From Vreelandella populi (GTDB lineage Bacteria; Pseudomonadota; Gammaproteobacteria; Pseudomonadales; Halomonadaceae), in the NCBI RefSeq assembly GCF_003989825.1, contig NZ_RZHE01000015.1, positions 310,001-374,000 of the forward strand: a stretch of DNA of 64,000 nt. Direction: 5' to 3'. The first letter of the stretch is position 1. Every line of letters begins with the position of its first letter. The notes below the pieces were generated by a model. It did no database searches and was not told the origin of the DNA. It was given only the letters and a program-made list of their open reading frames with translations. Both the position numbers and the translations under genes were made by a program. This document shows positions 28,250 to 37,762 of this stretch, piece after piece.

Positions 28250-29047
28250 ATGCTGGAAATCAAGAATCTGGTCAAACGTTATGGCCGTAATAAGGCCGTG
28301 CTGGAAGGGCTTGATCTAAAGGTTGAGGATAACAGCGTAGTATCGATTGTGGGCGCCTCCGGCGCAGGCAAAAGTACCATGCTGCGGTGTATCAACCGCC
28401 TGGTAGAACCTACCTCTGGCTCAATTACCTTGAACGGCACCGAACTTGTGCATCTCAAAGGCGCCGATTTACGCCGCGCCCGCCGCAAGATTGGCATGGT
28501 GTTTCAGGGGTTCAACCTGCTGGACCGTCTGACCGTTATGGAAAACGTGTTGGCCGGTCGCCTAGGGTACGTGAATCTCTATCAGGCAATCACCCGCCGC
28601 TACCCCCAGGCCGATATTGAGCGCGCTTTTGTTCTGATGGAGCGTGTGGGCATTGCCCAGTACGCCAACAAGCGCGCCGATGAGCTTTCCGGTGGAGAGC
28701 GCCAGCGGGTGGGCGTGGTACGAGCGCTGATGCAGGAGCCCGAAGTACTGTTAGCCGATGAGCCTACCGCTTCGCTTGATCCGCGCACCTCGGAACAGAT
28801 CATGATGCTGCTGCAAAGCCTGGCAAGCGAGCTGTCACTACCGGTGCTGATCAATATTCATAACGTCTCTCAAGCTAAGACCTACACCGAGCGCATTGTG
28901 GGTTTGCGGCATGGCAAGATGATCTTTGATGGCGTACCTGCCGATTTTAATAAAGACGCCTTGGACGCCATTTATGGGGGGATCGAAGCACCCGACGATG
29001 CCACCAGTAACGCCCCCGTAGAGGAGCGCGCTCATGACCCGGCCTGA
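28250..29047 (+). CDS. phnC: Phosphonate-type ABC transporter ATP-binding protein
   Basis: A 265-residue ATPase from the ATG at 28250 (a TTG at 28199 opens the frame earlier but lies inside the stem-loop). Walker A GASGAGKST near residue 38, QGFNLLDRLTVMENVLAGRLG characteristic of PhnC, signature LSGGERQRVGVVRAL, Walker B VLLADEPTASLD. Its 3' end overlaps the first permease gene by 14 bases, so translation is coupled. Confidence 0.91.
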   Translation: MLEIKNLVKRYGRNKAVLEGLDLKVEDNSVVSIVGASGAGKSTMLRCINRLVEPTSGSITLNGTELVHLKGADLRRARRKIGMVFQGFNLLDRLTVMENVLAGRLGYVNLYQAITRRYPQADIERAFVLMERVGIAQYANKRADELSGGERQRVGVVRALMQEPEVLLADEPTASLDPRTSEQIMMLLQSLASELSLPVLINIHNVSQAKTYTERIVGLRHGKMIFDGVPADFNKDALDAIYGGIEAPDDATSNAPVEERAHDPA

Positions 29048-29846
29048 TGCTCAAGCCTCAGCGCCGCGCACCTGGAAAAAGCCGCCGTTTATTGCCAACC
29101 CACTAATTCGATATGGCATTCTCATCCTGGCTGCGGCGTATCTGATCTGGGCGTTCGGCTCGCTGCCGTTTAACTGGGCGCGTATTTCAGAAGGCCTCCC
29201 GCGGGCTGCGCGTATTTTCAGCGGTGGGTTTCCGCCGAACCTTGAGCGCTACGAGCTGCTGATCACGGGCTTCAAGGAGAGCTTTCAAATCGCCATACTG
29301 GCGACCCTTCTGGGCGTATTCCTGTCGATTCCCTTTGCCGTGATGGCCGCTCGCAATATCGCGCCCATGCCGATCTACCTGATTGGCCGCGCGGTGATCA
29401 TTATCTCGCGCAGCTTTCACCCGGTGATCGTGGCGATTCTGTTTGTCGCCGCCGTGGGGTTTGGCCCGCTGGCAGGCATTCTCACGCTCACCCTCTACTC
29501 CATCGGCTTTGTGGGCAAGCTTCTGGCCGAAGAGATCGAGGAGATCGACTGGGGGCAGGTGGAAGCCATGCGCGCCGCCGGGGCCGGGTATCTGGCCACA
29601 CTCTTCTACGCTGTATTCCCACAGATTCTACCGCGCCAGGTAGGGCTTTCCATGTACCAACTGGACAGCAACCTGCGCGCTTCTGCCGTGGTGGGCATCG
29701 TGGGCGCCGGCGGCATTGGCGGTACGCTGATGAACGCCTTTGGGCGCTACGATTACGATTTCGCTTTTGCGATCCTGCTGGTCATCATTGCCGTTATCTT
29801 GCTTAGTGAAGGGGTAAGCGGCTGGGTAAGGAAAAAAATATGGTAG
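29034..29846 (+). CDS. phnE: Phosphonate-type ABC transporter permease, first copy
   Basis: A 270-residue inner-membrane protein with about six membrane segments. The PhnE-type EAA loop is EIEEIDWGQVEAMRAAGAGYLATLFYAVFPQILP near residue 165, and YQLDSNLRASAVVGIVGAGGIGG follows. It overlaps phnC by 14 bases and the second permease gene by seven, forming a tight phnDCEE unit. Confidence 0.9.
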   Translation: MTRPDAQASAPRTWKKPPFIANPLIRYGILILAAAYLIWAFGSLPFNWARISEGLPRAARIFSGGFPPNLERYELLITGFKESFQIAILATLLGVFLSIPFAVMAARNIAPMPIYLIGRAVIIISRSFHPVIVAILFVAAVGFGPLAGILTLTLYSIGFVGKLLAEEIEEIDWGQVEAMRAAGAGYLATLFYAVFPQILPRQVGLSMYQLDSNLRASAVVGIVGAGGIGGTLMNAFGRYDYDFAFAILLVIIAVILLSEGVSGWVRKKIW

Positions 29847-30649
29847 ATCACGCACAAAAGCTCGCCGACCACGTCTGGCAACGCTACAACGCCAAGGAAC
29901 GCCTTATTCGCTACGCCGTGCTACTCGTCACCCTGATGGTGGTGGTATGGGCAGTTCGCGATATCGATATCTTCTGGCCTTGGGTATGGGATGCGCCCAA
30001 CCAGATCTCGGGTTTGGGCGCGCGCATGTGGCCACCCAGCGCCGCCGGGCTTGGCAATATCGTGAATGCCCTTATTGAAACGGTGCACATTGCAACGCTT
30101 GCCACCTTTCTGACCATCTTCCTGGCCCTGCCGGTGGCCTATATCGCCGCCCAGAACACCACGCCTAACCGAGCCTGCCTGTGGCTGGGTCGGTTTATCC
30201 TGGTCTCCAGCCGTTCAGTGAATACGATCATCTGGGCGCTACTGTTTGTGGCCATTTTTGGCCCCGGCGTGTTAGCGGGCATTTTAGCCATCGTGTTTCG
30301 CTCGATCGGGTTTATCGGCAAGCTGATGGGCGAGGCAATCGAGGAGATCGACCGGCGCCCGGTCGAGGCCATGGAAGCCACGGGGGCCTCCAAGGCCAAG
30401 GTGATTGCCTATGCCATTGTGCCCCAGGTGATGCCGGCATTTTTTGCCATTGTGATCCTGCGCTGGGATATCAATATCCGTGAATCCACTGTACTGGGTT
30501 TGGTAGGCGCAGGCGGTATCGGGGTGATCCTGCAGGGCTCGATTGATACCTTCGCCTGGCCAACGGTCGCGACCATTCTGCTTGCCATTATCCTGCTGGT
30601 GCTGATTGGCGAAGCGGTAACCAGTCTCCTGCGGCGTAAAGTGCTCTAG
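29840..30649 (+). CDS. phnE: Phosphonate-type ABC transporter permease, second copy
   Basis: A 269-residue permease, related to but clearly different from its neighbour. EAA loop EEIDRRPVEAMEATGASKAKVIAYAIVPQVMP near residue 170, then RWDINIRESTVLGLVGAGGIG. Two adjacent phnE genes suggest a heterodimeric channel, as known for several phosphonate and phosphite importers. It ends the operon; no strong terminator is visible before the next gene. Confidence 0.9.
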   Translation: MVDHAQKLADHVWQRYNAKERLIRYAVLLVTLMVVVWAVRDIDIFWPWVWDAPNQISGLGARMWPPSAAGLGNIVNALIETVHIATLATFLTIFLALPVAYIAAQNTTPNRACLWLGRFILVSSRSVNTIIWALLFVAIFGPGVLAGILAIVFRSIGFIGKLMGEAIEEIDRRPVEAMEATGASKAKVIAYAIVPQVMPAFFAIVILRWDINIRESTVLGLVGAGGIGVILQGSIDTFAWPTVATILLAIILLVLIGEAVTSLLRRKVL

Positions 30650-30711
30650 GTTGACCGAATGCCAAACGCTTGCCATGGTTAATACATCCCTAACGACATG
30701 GAGGACGTTTA

Positions 30712-31146
30712 ATGATGACAACCTATATCGTGGTAGCGGATGCCGCTAGAGCACGTATCTTCACGCGTGATGCACAAAATCTGGCTGAGAAAGAGAGCCT
30801 AGTACATGCTGAAGGGCGAATGCATGAAGGCGATCTGATCACCGACAGCTCAGGGGCGGATGTGCATGAATCCAGGTCATCGTCATCACGCTCATCCTCT
30901 GAAGGAGGCACGGCGTTAAAGCATGAAAATGAGCTGTTTGCCAAAGAAGTTACCCAGTGCCTGTATAACGCGCGCGTCAATAACAGCATGGAAAAGCTAA
31001 TTCTGGTCGCGCCACCCAAGTTCTTGGGCCTGCTGCGTGACAAACTCGACGCGCCGACACAGAAGCTGGTGACACATACGCTGTCAAAAGACCTCAGCAA
31101 GGCATCACTGAAAGATATTCAGGAGGCCGTCAGCGAACTCCGCTGA
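30712..31146 (+). CDS. Host-attachment / eRF1-like (baeRF) family protein
   Basis: A 144-residue protein with the start MMTTYIVVADAARARIF and the C-terminal LILVAPPKFLGLLRD typical of the family Pfam calls host attachment protein; the fold resembles an eRF1/archaeal release-factor domain. A Ser-rich linker (SRSSSSRSSSEGG) lies at about residues 57-69. Family members were named from Agrobacterium attachment mutants; the biochemical role is not known. Either of two adjacent ATG codons may start translation. Own unit. Confidence 0.78.
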   Translation: MMTTYIVVADAARARIFTRDAQNLAEKESLVHAEGRMHEGDLITDSSGADVHESRSSSSRSSSEGGTALKHENELFAKEVTQCLYNARVNNSMEKLILVAPPKFLGLLRDKLDAPTQKLVTHTLSKDLSKASLKDIQEAVSELR

Positions 31147-31198
31147 GCGTCTTAGCAATAGCGTTCAAGAATTCAACTAAAGTAGAGGTCGCTCTCGC

Positions 31199-31251
31199 CG
31201 ATAAGCTAATACCCCTATCCTGTATACGGCAGCGTATACGACGGCTTATCG
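31199..31251. repeat. Nested inverted repeats upstream of the chemoreceptor pair
   Basis: Outer arms CGATAAGC (31199-31206) and GCTTATCG (31244-31251) enclose inner arms GTATACG (31222-31228) and CGTATAC (31233-31239) with a 4-base loop. The structure ends 15 bases before the first receptor ATG, so it could be an operator or a 5' UTR fold affecting translation. No T run, so not a terminator. Confidence 0.6.
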
Positions 31252-31266
31252 ACACAGAGAGCGACT

Positions 31267-33159
31267 ATGTTTTCCTCCCTCCGAATACGCATCCTATTAG
31301 CCGCGCTGGCAGCCATAATTCTTGGCTTGGTCATTAATGGCATTGTCAGTTACGCAACGGTAAAACATCACAACAATGTACAGATAGCCAACAACCTAAA
31401 AGCGGTTGTCAGCGGCAATACCCAGGCCTTGAACGAGTGGTTTAACACTCGGCTGAATATGTTGGAAAGCATGGAAACGGCAGCCAACAGTAACGACCCT
31501 GGTCCAGCGCTTCGCCAGCTCCTCACCTCGGGCGGGTTTATTTCCACTTATATTGGCTACCCTGGTGCAGGCGAGATTATCTTTGACAATGGTTTTGAAC
31601 CGCCAAGCGGCTATGACTCGCGGGAACGCCCTTGGTATAAGGCAGCGGTAAACGCTCAGGATACGATTATTACTGAGCCTTATGTGGATACCCAAACCCA
31701 TGAGCTAGTGGTTACTTTCGCCCGGCCTTTCTATCGCAACGGTAGGCTCACGGCGGTAGTAGGTGCTGATATTCCCATCAACAATATTGTCGAAACCGTC
31801 ACCAGCATTGCCCCGACGCCCTCAAGCTTTGGTTTTCTTACTACCTATGACGGCACACTGGTCGCCCACCCCGATACGGATTTGATACTTAACCCTGTTT
31901 CAGCCATTAACAACCAGCTTACGACAGGCTTGATCAATCAATTGACGAGTGCTGCTACGCCGCTCCCCCTAACTCTCCAGGGTAGCGACAAGCTATTACT
32001 AGGCCGCGCTATTGGCGGCGAAAATGGTTGGCGTCTGATTGTCGCTTTGGACGAGCACGAAGCAACGGCGGGTCTGCGCGCGATTGCCACCTCTTCTATC
32101 ATTATCTTGGTGATCGTGGCGCTTTTGACTGCCCTCGCCTTTGGCCTACTGCTGTCGCTGCTGCTCCGCCGTCTGCTGGGCGTGCGTAACGCCATGGACA
32201 ATATAGCCTCCGGCGAGGGTGATCTAACCCAGCGCCTGCCCGAACAAGGTAATGACGAAGTCACCCAGATTGCTCGTGCCTTCAACCGCTTTGTAGGAAA
32301 AATGGAAGCGGTGTTGATTGATGTGCGCACAAGCAGTGTATCTGTACACCATGCGGCCAATGAAATCGCCATGGGTGGGCAGGATCTTTCCCGGCGTACC
32401 GATAACGCGGCCGCCAGTCTGCAACAAACATCCGCCTCGATTGAGGAAATCACCAGCACCGTCCAGCACACCGCGGCCTCGGCTCAGGAAGCCAATAAGC
32501 TTTCGCAGACCGCTTCGGAAGTGGCCAACGAGGGTGGAAGAGTCGTGGCGAATGTGGTGACCACCATGGAAGACATCACCCGCGCGTCCGATAAAATTGG
32601 CGAAATTGTCACCCTGATGAACAGCATTTCCTTCCAGACCAACCTGCTGGCGCTCAACGCCTCGGTGGAAGCCGCCCGCGCCGGCGAGCACGGTCGTGGG
32701 TTTGCAGTAGTCGCCGATGAAGTGCGCAAGCTTGCCGGGCGCAGCAGTGATGCCGCCAATGATATTCAAAAGCTGATCGAAGACTCGCAGAGCAGGGTCA
32801 ATAAAGGCACCTTACTTGTGCGCAATGCCGGCACTACCATGCAGGATATCGTCATCCATATCACCCGCGTCACTGGCGTGCTTGAAGAGATCAATGCAGC
32901 CGCCCGTGAACAAAGCGATGGCATTAATCAGGTCAACATCGCAGTAGCCGAACTGGATCGCATGACCCAGGAAAACGCCGCCATGGTGGAAGAGTCGACG
33001 ACCGCTGCCGAGCAGTTGAAAGAGCAGGCTAATCACCTCGCTGGCACCATTAGCAATTTCACCCTGTCCCACGCAGCCGCCCCTGCGGCCCAGCCTCCTG
33101 CCTCATTACCATCTCGTTCAGCTATCAAGCAAACAAGGAATCTTACCCATGCATTTTAA
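31267..33159 (+). CDS. Methyl-accepting chemotaxis protein, dCache type
   Basis: A 630-residue receptor. First membrane segment about residues 8-28, periplasmic double-Cache sensor to about residue 275 (including [14 protein letters not shown] and [13 protein letters not shown], typical of dCache_1), second membrane segment about 278-300, HAMP, then the signalling hairpin with tip [35 protein letters not shown]. No C-terminal NWETF-like CheR pentapeptide is seen. The ligand is unknown; dCache_1 receptors often bind amino acids. It overlaps the next receptor gene by 11 bases. Confidence 0.92.
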   Translation: MFSSLRIRILLAALAAIILGLVINGIVSYATVKHHNNVQIANNLKAVVSGNTQALNEWFNTRLNMLESMETAANSNDPGPALRQLLTSGGFISTYIGYPGAGEIIFDNGFEPPSGYDSRERPWYKAAVNAQDTIITEPYVDTQTHELVVTFARPFYRNGRLTAVVGADIPINNIVETVTSIAPTPSSFGFLTTYDGTLVAHPDTDLILNPVSAINNQLTTGLINQLTSAATPLPLTLQGSDKLLLGRAIGGENGWRLIVALDEHEATAGLRAIATSSIIILVIVALLTALAFGLLLSLLLRRLLGVRNAMDNIASGEGDLTQRLPEQGNDEVTQIARAFNRFVGKMEAVLIDVRTSSVSVHHAANEIAMGGQDLSRRTDNAAASLQQTSASIEEITSTVQHTAASAQEANKLSQTASEVANEGGRVVANVVTTMEDITRASDKIGEIVTLMNSISFQTNLLALNASVEAARAGEHGRGFAVVADEVRKLAGRSSDAANDIQKLIEDSQSRVNKGTLLVRNAGTTMQDIVIHITRVTGVLEEINAAAREQSDGINQVNIAVAELDRMTQENAAMVEESTTAAEQLKEQANHLAGTISNFTLSHAAAPAAQPPASLPSRSAIKQTRNLTHAF

Positions 33160-35260
33160 GTCCGTTCGTACGTTGATCGCGACACTGGTCGGGGGCTGTA
33201 TTCTGCTGGTGGTGGCTGTGCTGGTGATTTACTCTCTGATTGCCAACGCGCGCTCCCAAGCGCTAATGGAAAGCCAAACGGAAGAGCTGCTTGAACATAA
33301 TATTGAGTCGCGCCTGGCGGCCATTGCCGCCGAGCAGGCAGAGCGTATCAAGGGGCAAATGGAGCATGCCCTGACGCTGAGCGAGAACCTGGCCCGAACC
33401 AATGCCATGCTAGGCAATCTGGATGAGACAGGTCGAGCCTCACTCAACCTGAGCCGTCGCGAACTCTCCCAAATAGTGCGCCAGACCGCTATCGCCCATC
33501 CTAAACTCCTGGGCACCTATATAGCCTGGGAGCCTGATGCTTTCGGTCGTGATGAGATCTTTGCCGGCCGTGAAGGGCTCGGCTACGGTAAAGACGGCCG
33601 CTTTCGCCCCCTGTGGTATCGCGATGATAGCGACAATGTCGTCGTGCTCCCGCTCGACGAGAATATGGAGAGCGAAACCCTGCAGCCCAGCGGCGTGCGT
33701 CAGGGCGAGTACTATTTATGCCCCCGTGATACGCTGGCAACCTGCATTGTAGACCCTGCACCCTACAACTTTGACGGCCAGACAGTAATGGTCACTTCGT
33801 TCAGTGTACCCGTGCTCGTCAACGGCGAATTCCGGGGTGTGGCCGGAGTCGATCTCTCGGTCAATTTTATCCAGTCCATGCTTAACGAAGCTAGCCAGTC
33901 GCTTTATGAAGGGGCGGGTGAGATGGCTCTGATCGCCTCTGGCGGCACTTTAACAGCACATACCAGCCAGCAGGAAGCGCTCGGCAGGCCCGTAGGCGAG
34001 GTACTGGATACGTCTTTGCAGTCACGCATTGCCGAGGCCCAGCAGGGTGAAGTCGTTCGTCACCATGACACCGAGCAAGGGATGCTCGAGCTTTACTGGC
34101 CATTCACCATTGGCGATCTTGAGAAGCCGTGGGTCCTGATGCTGCGCCTGCCCGAACAGGTAGCGTTTTCTGACCTGAATAACCTGCAGGAACAGATGGA
34201 GGATCAGCGCACAACGTCCACGCTGGGCATGCTCGGCATGGGCCTGATTATTGCGGGCCTTGGTTTGCTGGCCAGCTGGCTACTTGGCACCAGCATCTCC
34301 CGCCCGTTGAGAAATCTGGCTGAGCGCATGCGCGATATAGCATCGGGTGACGGTGATCTGACCCAGCGACTGCCGGTGCGCGGACGCAATGAAAGCGCCG
34401 AGCTTGCGATCCAGTTCAATGCCTTTGCGATCAAGATTCACGATGTGCTGGTCGACGTGCGCGCAAGCAGTGAGTCTGTCCACCACGCTGCTAATGAAAT
34501 CACCCAAGGCGGCCAGGACCTTTCACGGCGCACCGAGCAGGCTGCCGCCAGCCTGCAGCAAACATCTTCGGCCATGGAGCAGATCAGCAGCACGGTGGGT
34601 CATACCACCAGCGCGTCGCAGGAAGCCAGCGGGCTTTCCCAGACAGCATCACAACTTGCCTTGCGTACCAACACTGCGTTTGAGCAGGTGGTGGTGACCA
34701 TGGACGATATTCGCGCTACATCGTTTGAGATCCAATCCATTGTCACCGTGATCGACAGCATCGCCTTCCAGACCAACCTGCTGGCCCTGAACGCCTCAGT
34801 GGAAGCCGCGCGCGCGGGTGAACATGGCCGCGGCTTTGCCGTAGTGGCAGACGAAGTCCGCAAGCTGGCAGGACGCAGCAGTGAAGCAGCGGCGGATATC
34901 CGCCAGCGCATCAACGCTTCGGCAGGCCAGGTGGAAAGCGGCACCCAACTGGTACATGATGCCGAAACCGCGATGCATGAGCTTTCCGAAAGCGTCACGC
35001 GGGTCACCCAGATGTTGGGCGATATCAGCACAGCGGCCAATGAGCAGAGCGACGGCATCGGCCAGGTCAGCATCGCAGTCACCGACCTTGATCAGATGAC
35101 TCAGCAGAACGCCGCGCTGGTAGAGGAGTCCACCACCGCCGCCGAGCAGCTCAAGGAACAGGCCGAGCGACTGGCAGACTTGGTGGGTGGTTTCACTCTT
35201 GAAGGGGACAGTGCGTCATCCCGCCATCAGTTGCCTTCCCCAGCTCCCTCGGGCTACTAA
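33149..35260 (+). CDS. Methyl-accepting chemotaxis protein, second of the pair
   Basis: A 703-residue receptor with a first membrane segment at about residues 8-30, a large periplasmic Cache region ([63 protein letters not shown]), a second segment near 365-385, HAMP with PLRNLAERM and a conserved tip ([21 protein letters not shown]). The cytoplasmic half is very similar to the preceding receptor, while the sensors differ, which fits tandem duplication followed by sensor replacement. Translation is probably coupled with the first receptor. Confidence 0.92.
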   Translation: MHFKSVRTLIATLVGGCILLVVAVLVIYSLIANARSQALMESQTEELLEHNIESRLAAIAAEQAERIKGQMEHALTLSENLARTNAMLGNLDETGRASLNLSRRELSQIVRQTAIAHPKLLGTYIAWEPDAFGRDEIFAGREGLGYGKDGRFRPLWYRDDSDNVVVLPLDENMESETLQPSGVRQGEYYLCPRDTLATCIVDPAPYNFDGQTVMVTSFSVPVLVNGEFRGVAGVDLSVNFIQSMLNEASQSLYEGAGEMALIASGGTLTAHTSQQEALGRPVGEVLDTSLQSRIAEAQQGEVVRHHDTEQGMLELYWPFTIGDLEKPWVLMLRLPEQVAFSDLNNLQEQMEDQRTTSTLGMLGMGLIIAGLGLLASWLLGTSISRPLRNLAERMRDIASGDGDLTQRLPVRGRNESAELAIQFNAFAIKIHDVLVDVRASSESVHHAANEITQGGQDLSRRTEQAAASLQQTSSAMEQISSTVGHTTSASQEASGLSQTASQLALRTNTAFEQVVVTMDDIRATSFEIQSIVTVIDSIAFQTNLLALNASVEAARAGEHGRGFAVVADEVRKLAGRSSEAAADIRQRINASAGQVESGTQLVHDAETAMHELSESVTRVTQMLGDISTAANEQSDGIGQVSIAVTDLDQMTQQNAALVEESTTAAEQLKEQAERLADLVGGFTLEGDSASSRHQLPSPAPSGY

Positions 35261-35264
35261 ATGA

Positions 35265-36191
35265 TTAAGGCACCGGCGGTAGTTCAATATCATCACTGCG
35301 TTTAGCGCCAGCGGTCATTTCGCGGCACAGGCGCAGGAACTCGCGTACGCCGGTGGTGAGGTACTTGTGGCGATGCCAGATAAAGGTGAACTGGCGCTTC
35401 AGGTCCAGCTCCGGCGTGGGTAGGGGTACCAGGCTTCCCCGCCGGAAGGCATCGCGTAGTGCCAGGCGTGACACACAGCCGATGCCCAGGCCGGACTCGA
35501 CGGCGCGTTTAATTCCTTCAGTATGCTCAAGTTCCAGCAGCGTATTAAAGCGGCTGCGCCGATGGCGCGCTGCATGCTCCAGCGTCATCCGGGTGCCCGA
35601 GCCCTCTTCGCGCATAATCCAGTCTTCACGTAAAAGCTGTTCAAGCTCCAGGTGCTCCTGCCCGGCCAGCGGATGACGGGGCGAGCAGAAAACGCACAGT
35701 TCATCCTCTACCCAAGGCTGGCTGATGATCATCTCGTCATCGCACTGGCCTTCAATCAGGCCCAGATCCAGCGAGTGCTGGCGTACGCTTTCAATAATGT
35801 GACGTGTGTTGCGTACCGAAAGGCGCACCCGGCTGCCGGGATAGCGCTGCATGAAATCGCTGATCAGCAGCGTCGCCAGGTAGTTGCCAATTGTCAGGGT
35901 CGCCCCCACATCCAGCGTGCCTACGCCCTGCTGGCCGCGCAGCAGCTCCTCGATTTCCTCACCCCGATCAAGCAGTGCCACCGCCTTGGGCAACAGTTGA
36001 AAACCCAGCGCGTTGAGCTTCAACCGCTTGCCGAGCCGATCAAGCAGTTGGCAATCGAACTGGCGTTCAAGCTCGGCAAGTGCCGTACTGGTGGCCGATT
36101 GCGACATGGCTAGCGCCCGCGCCGCCTGGGATACGCTCTCGTGCTGGGCGACCGCTACAAAAACCTCCAGTTGCCGCAGGGTATAGTGCAT
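35265..36191 (-). CDS. finR: LysR-family regulator, FinR-like
   Basis: A 308-residue LysR protein. HTH at about residues 18-37 (SVSQAARALAMSQSATSTAL), then an effector domain with GATLTIGNYLA and REEGSGTRMTLE, as in CysB/FinR-like members. It is divergent from fpr, as in Pseudomonas, where FinR controls fpr; the symbol rests on this context and similarity by eye. The 164-base AT-rich intergenic region has several T-N11-A candidates for its binding. Confidence 0.82.
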   Translation of the reverse strand: MHYTLRQLEVFVAVAQHESVSQAARALAMSQSATSTALAELERQFDCQLLDRLGKRLKLNALGFQLLPKAVALLDRGEEIEELLRGQQGVGTLDVGATLTIGNYLATLLISDFMQRYPGSRVRLSVRNTRHIIESVRQHSLDLGLIEGQCDDEMIISQPWVEDELCVFCSPRHPLAGQEHLELEQLLREDWIMREEGSGTRMTLEHAARHRRSRFNTLLELEHTEGIKRAVESGLGIGCVSRLALRDAFRRGSLVPLPTPELDLKRQFTFIWHRHKYLTTGVREFLRLCREMTAGAKRSDDIELPPVP

Positions 36192-36355
36192 AAAAAGCCT
36201 ATATCGATTTTAAAGATAAGAGTTATCAATATAATTTACTTAACAGATATAACATCTTTGCTTAGACTTGATGACAACATATTTACTAGTTTTTATTCTT
36301 TTTAAGAATATAAAAGATGCGATTGAGTGTCCGCATCGCTTAATGGAGAGAGTGC

Positions 36356-37132
36356 ATGAGTAAGTTTGCCTTGGAAGAAGTGCTTAGCGTTCATCATTGG
36401 AACGACACCCTGTTCAGCTTCCGTACCACGCGCGAGCGCAGCCTGCGCTTCAAGAACGGTCAGTTTGTGATGATCGGCCTGGAAGTGGAAGGCAAGCCGC
36501 TGATGCGTGCTTACTCCATCGCTAGCCCTAACTACGAAGATCATCTTGAGTTTTACAGCATTAAAGTGCCCGACGGCCCGCTGACCTCACGCCTGCAGCA
36601 CCTCAAAGTGGGCGATCAGATCATGGTCAGCCGCAAGCCGACCGGCACGCTGGTATGTGATGACCTACTGCCTGGCCGCAACCTGTACATGCTCTCCACC
36701 GGCACGGGGCTTGCGCCGTTCATGAGCCTGATCCAGGACCCTGAAGTGTACGAGCGCTACGAGAAGATTGTATTGATCCACGGGGTGCGTGAAGTGTCCG
36801 AGCTGGCCTATGCCGACTTCATCACCAAGGAGCTGCCGGCGCACGAATACCTGGGTGAAGAGATCGCCAACAAGCTAGTCTACTACCCCACCGTTACCCG
36901 TGAAGAGTTCCACACCATGGGTCGCCTGACCGATCATATCCGCTCGGGCAAGCTGTATGAAGATACCGGCCTACCGCCGATCGATCCGCGTCAGGATCGG
37001 GCGATGATCTGCGGAAGCCCGGCCATGCTGGATGACACAAGCGCGCTTCTCGACGAGCTGGGCATGAATATCTCCCCGCGCATGGGTGAGCCCGGCGACT
37101 ACGTGATAGAGCGTGCGTTTGTCGAGAAGTGA
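36356..37132 (+). CDS. fpr: Ferredoxin-NADP+ reductase
   Basis: A 258-residue flavoenzyme of the bacterial subclass I type. FAD-binding MRAYSIASPNYEDHLEFYSIKVPDGPLTS near residue 50, NADP-binding STGTGLAPFMSLIQDPE near residue 115, and ICGSPAMLDD near 220, ending in the typical FVEK. It moves electrons between NADPH and ferredoxin or flavodoxin and helps redox balance under oxidative stress. Probably regulated by the divergent LysR protein. Confidence 0.94.
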   Translation: MSKFALEEVLSVHHWNDTLFSFRTTRERSLRFKNGQFVMIGLEVEGKPLMRAYSIASPNYEDHLEFYSIKVPDGPLTSRLQHLKVGDQIMVSRKPTGTLVCDDLLPGRNLYMLSTGTGLAPFMSLIQDPEVYERYEKIVLIHGVREVSELAYADFITKELPAHEYLGEEIANKLVYYPTVTREEFHTMGRLTDHIRSGKLYEDTGLPPIDPRQDRAMICGSPAMLDDTSALLDELGMNISPRMGEPGDYVIERAFVEK

Positions 37133-37181
37133 TGTGTCGATGAATGGTGAGTGGTAGCCCCATCCTCTTCACATTCTTAAT

Positions 37182-37220
37182 AAAAAGCCCCTGCTGGAAA
37201 TAATCCACAGGGGCTTTTTT
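37182..37220. terminator. Bidirectional terminator between fpr and the second glnK
   Basis: AAAAAGCCCCTG (37182-37193) pairs with CAGGGGCTTTTTT (37208-37220) around a 14-base loop, with A and T runs on the two sides. It serves fpr (+) and the convergent PII gene (-). Confidence 0.9.
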
Positions 37221-37261
37221 ACGACTTACTACCCACCATTCACAACTTACCATTCACCAAC

Positions 37262-37684
<423 letters not shown>

Positions 37685-37703
37685 CTACAGGCAGAGAATA
37701 AAA

Positions 37704-37726
37704 AGGCCTTCCTCGAAAGGAAGGCC
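37704..37726 (-). terminator. Rho-independent terminator after amtB
   Basis: Read on the minus strand, GGCCTTCC / GGAAGGCC form an 8-bp stem with a 6-base loop followed by TTTTTAT. It lies 37 bases beyond the amtB stop and separates amtB from the second PII gene. Confidence 0.9.
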
Positions 37727-37762
37727 ATAAGAGCACGCCAGCTCACTTGCTTAGCATTATGA

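Noticed and set aside
30712-31146. A phage-related gene, from the name host attachment protein
   Set aside because: The family name comes from plant attachment work; there is no phage context here.
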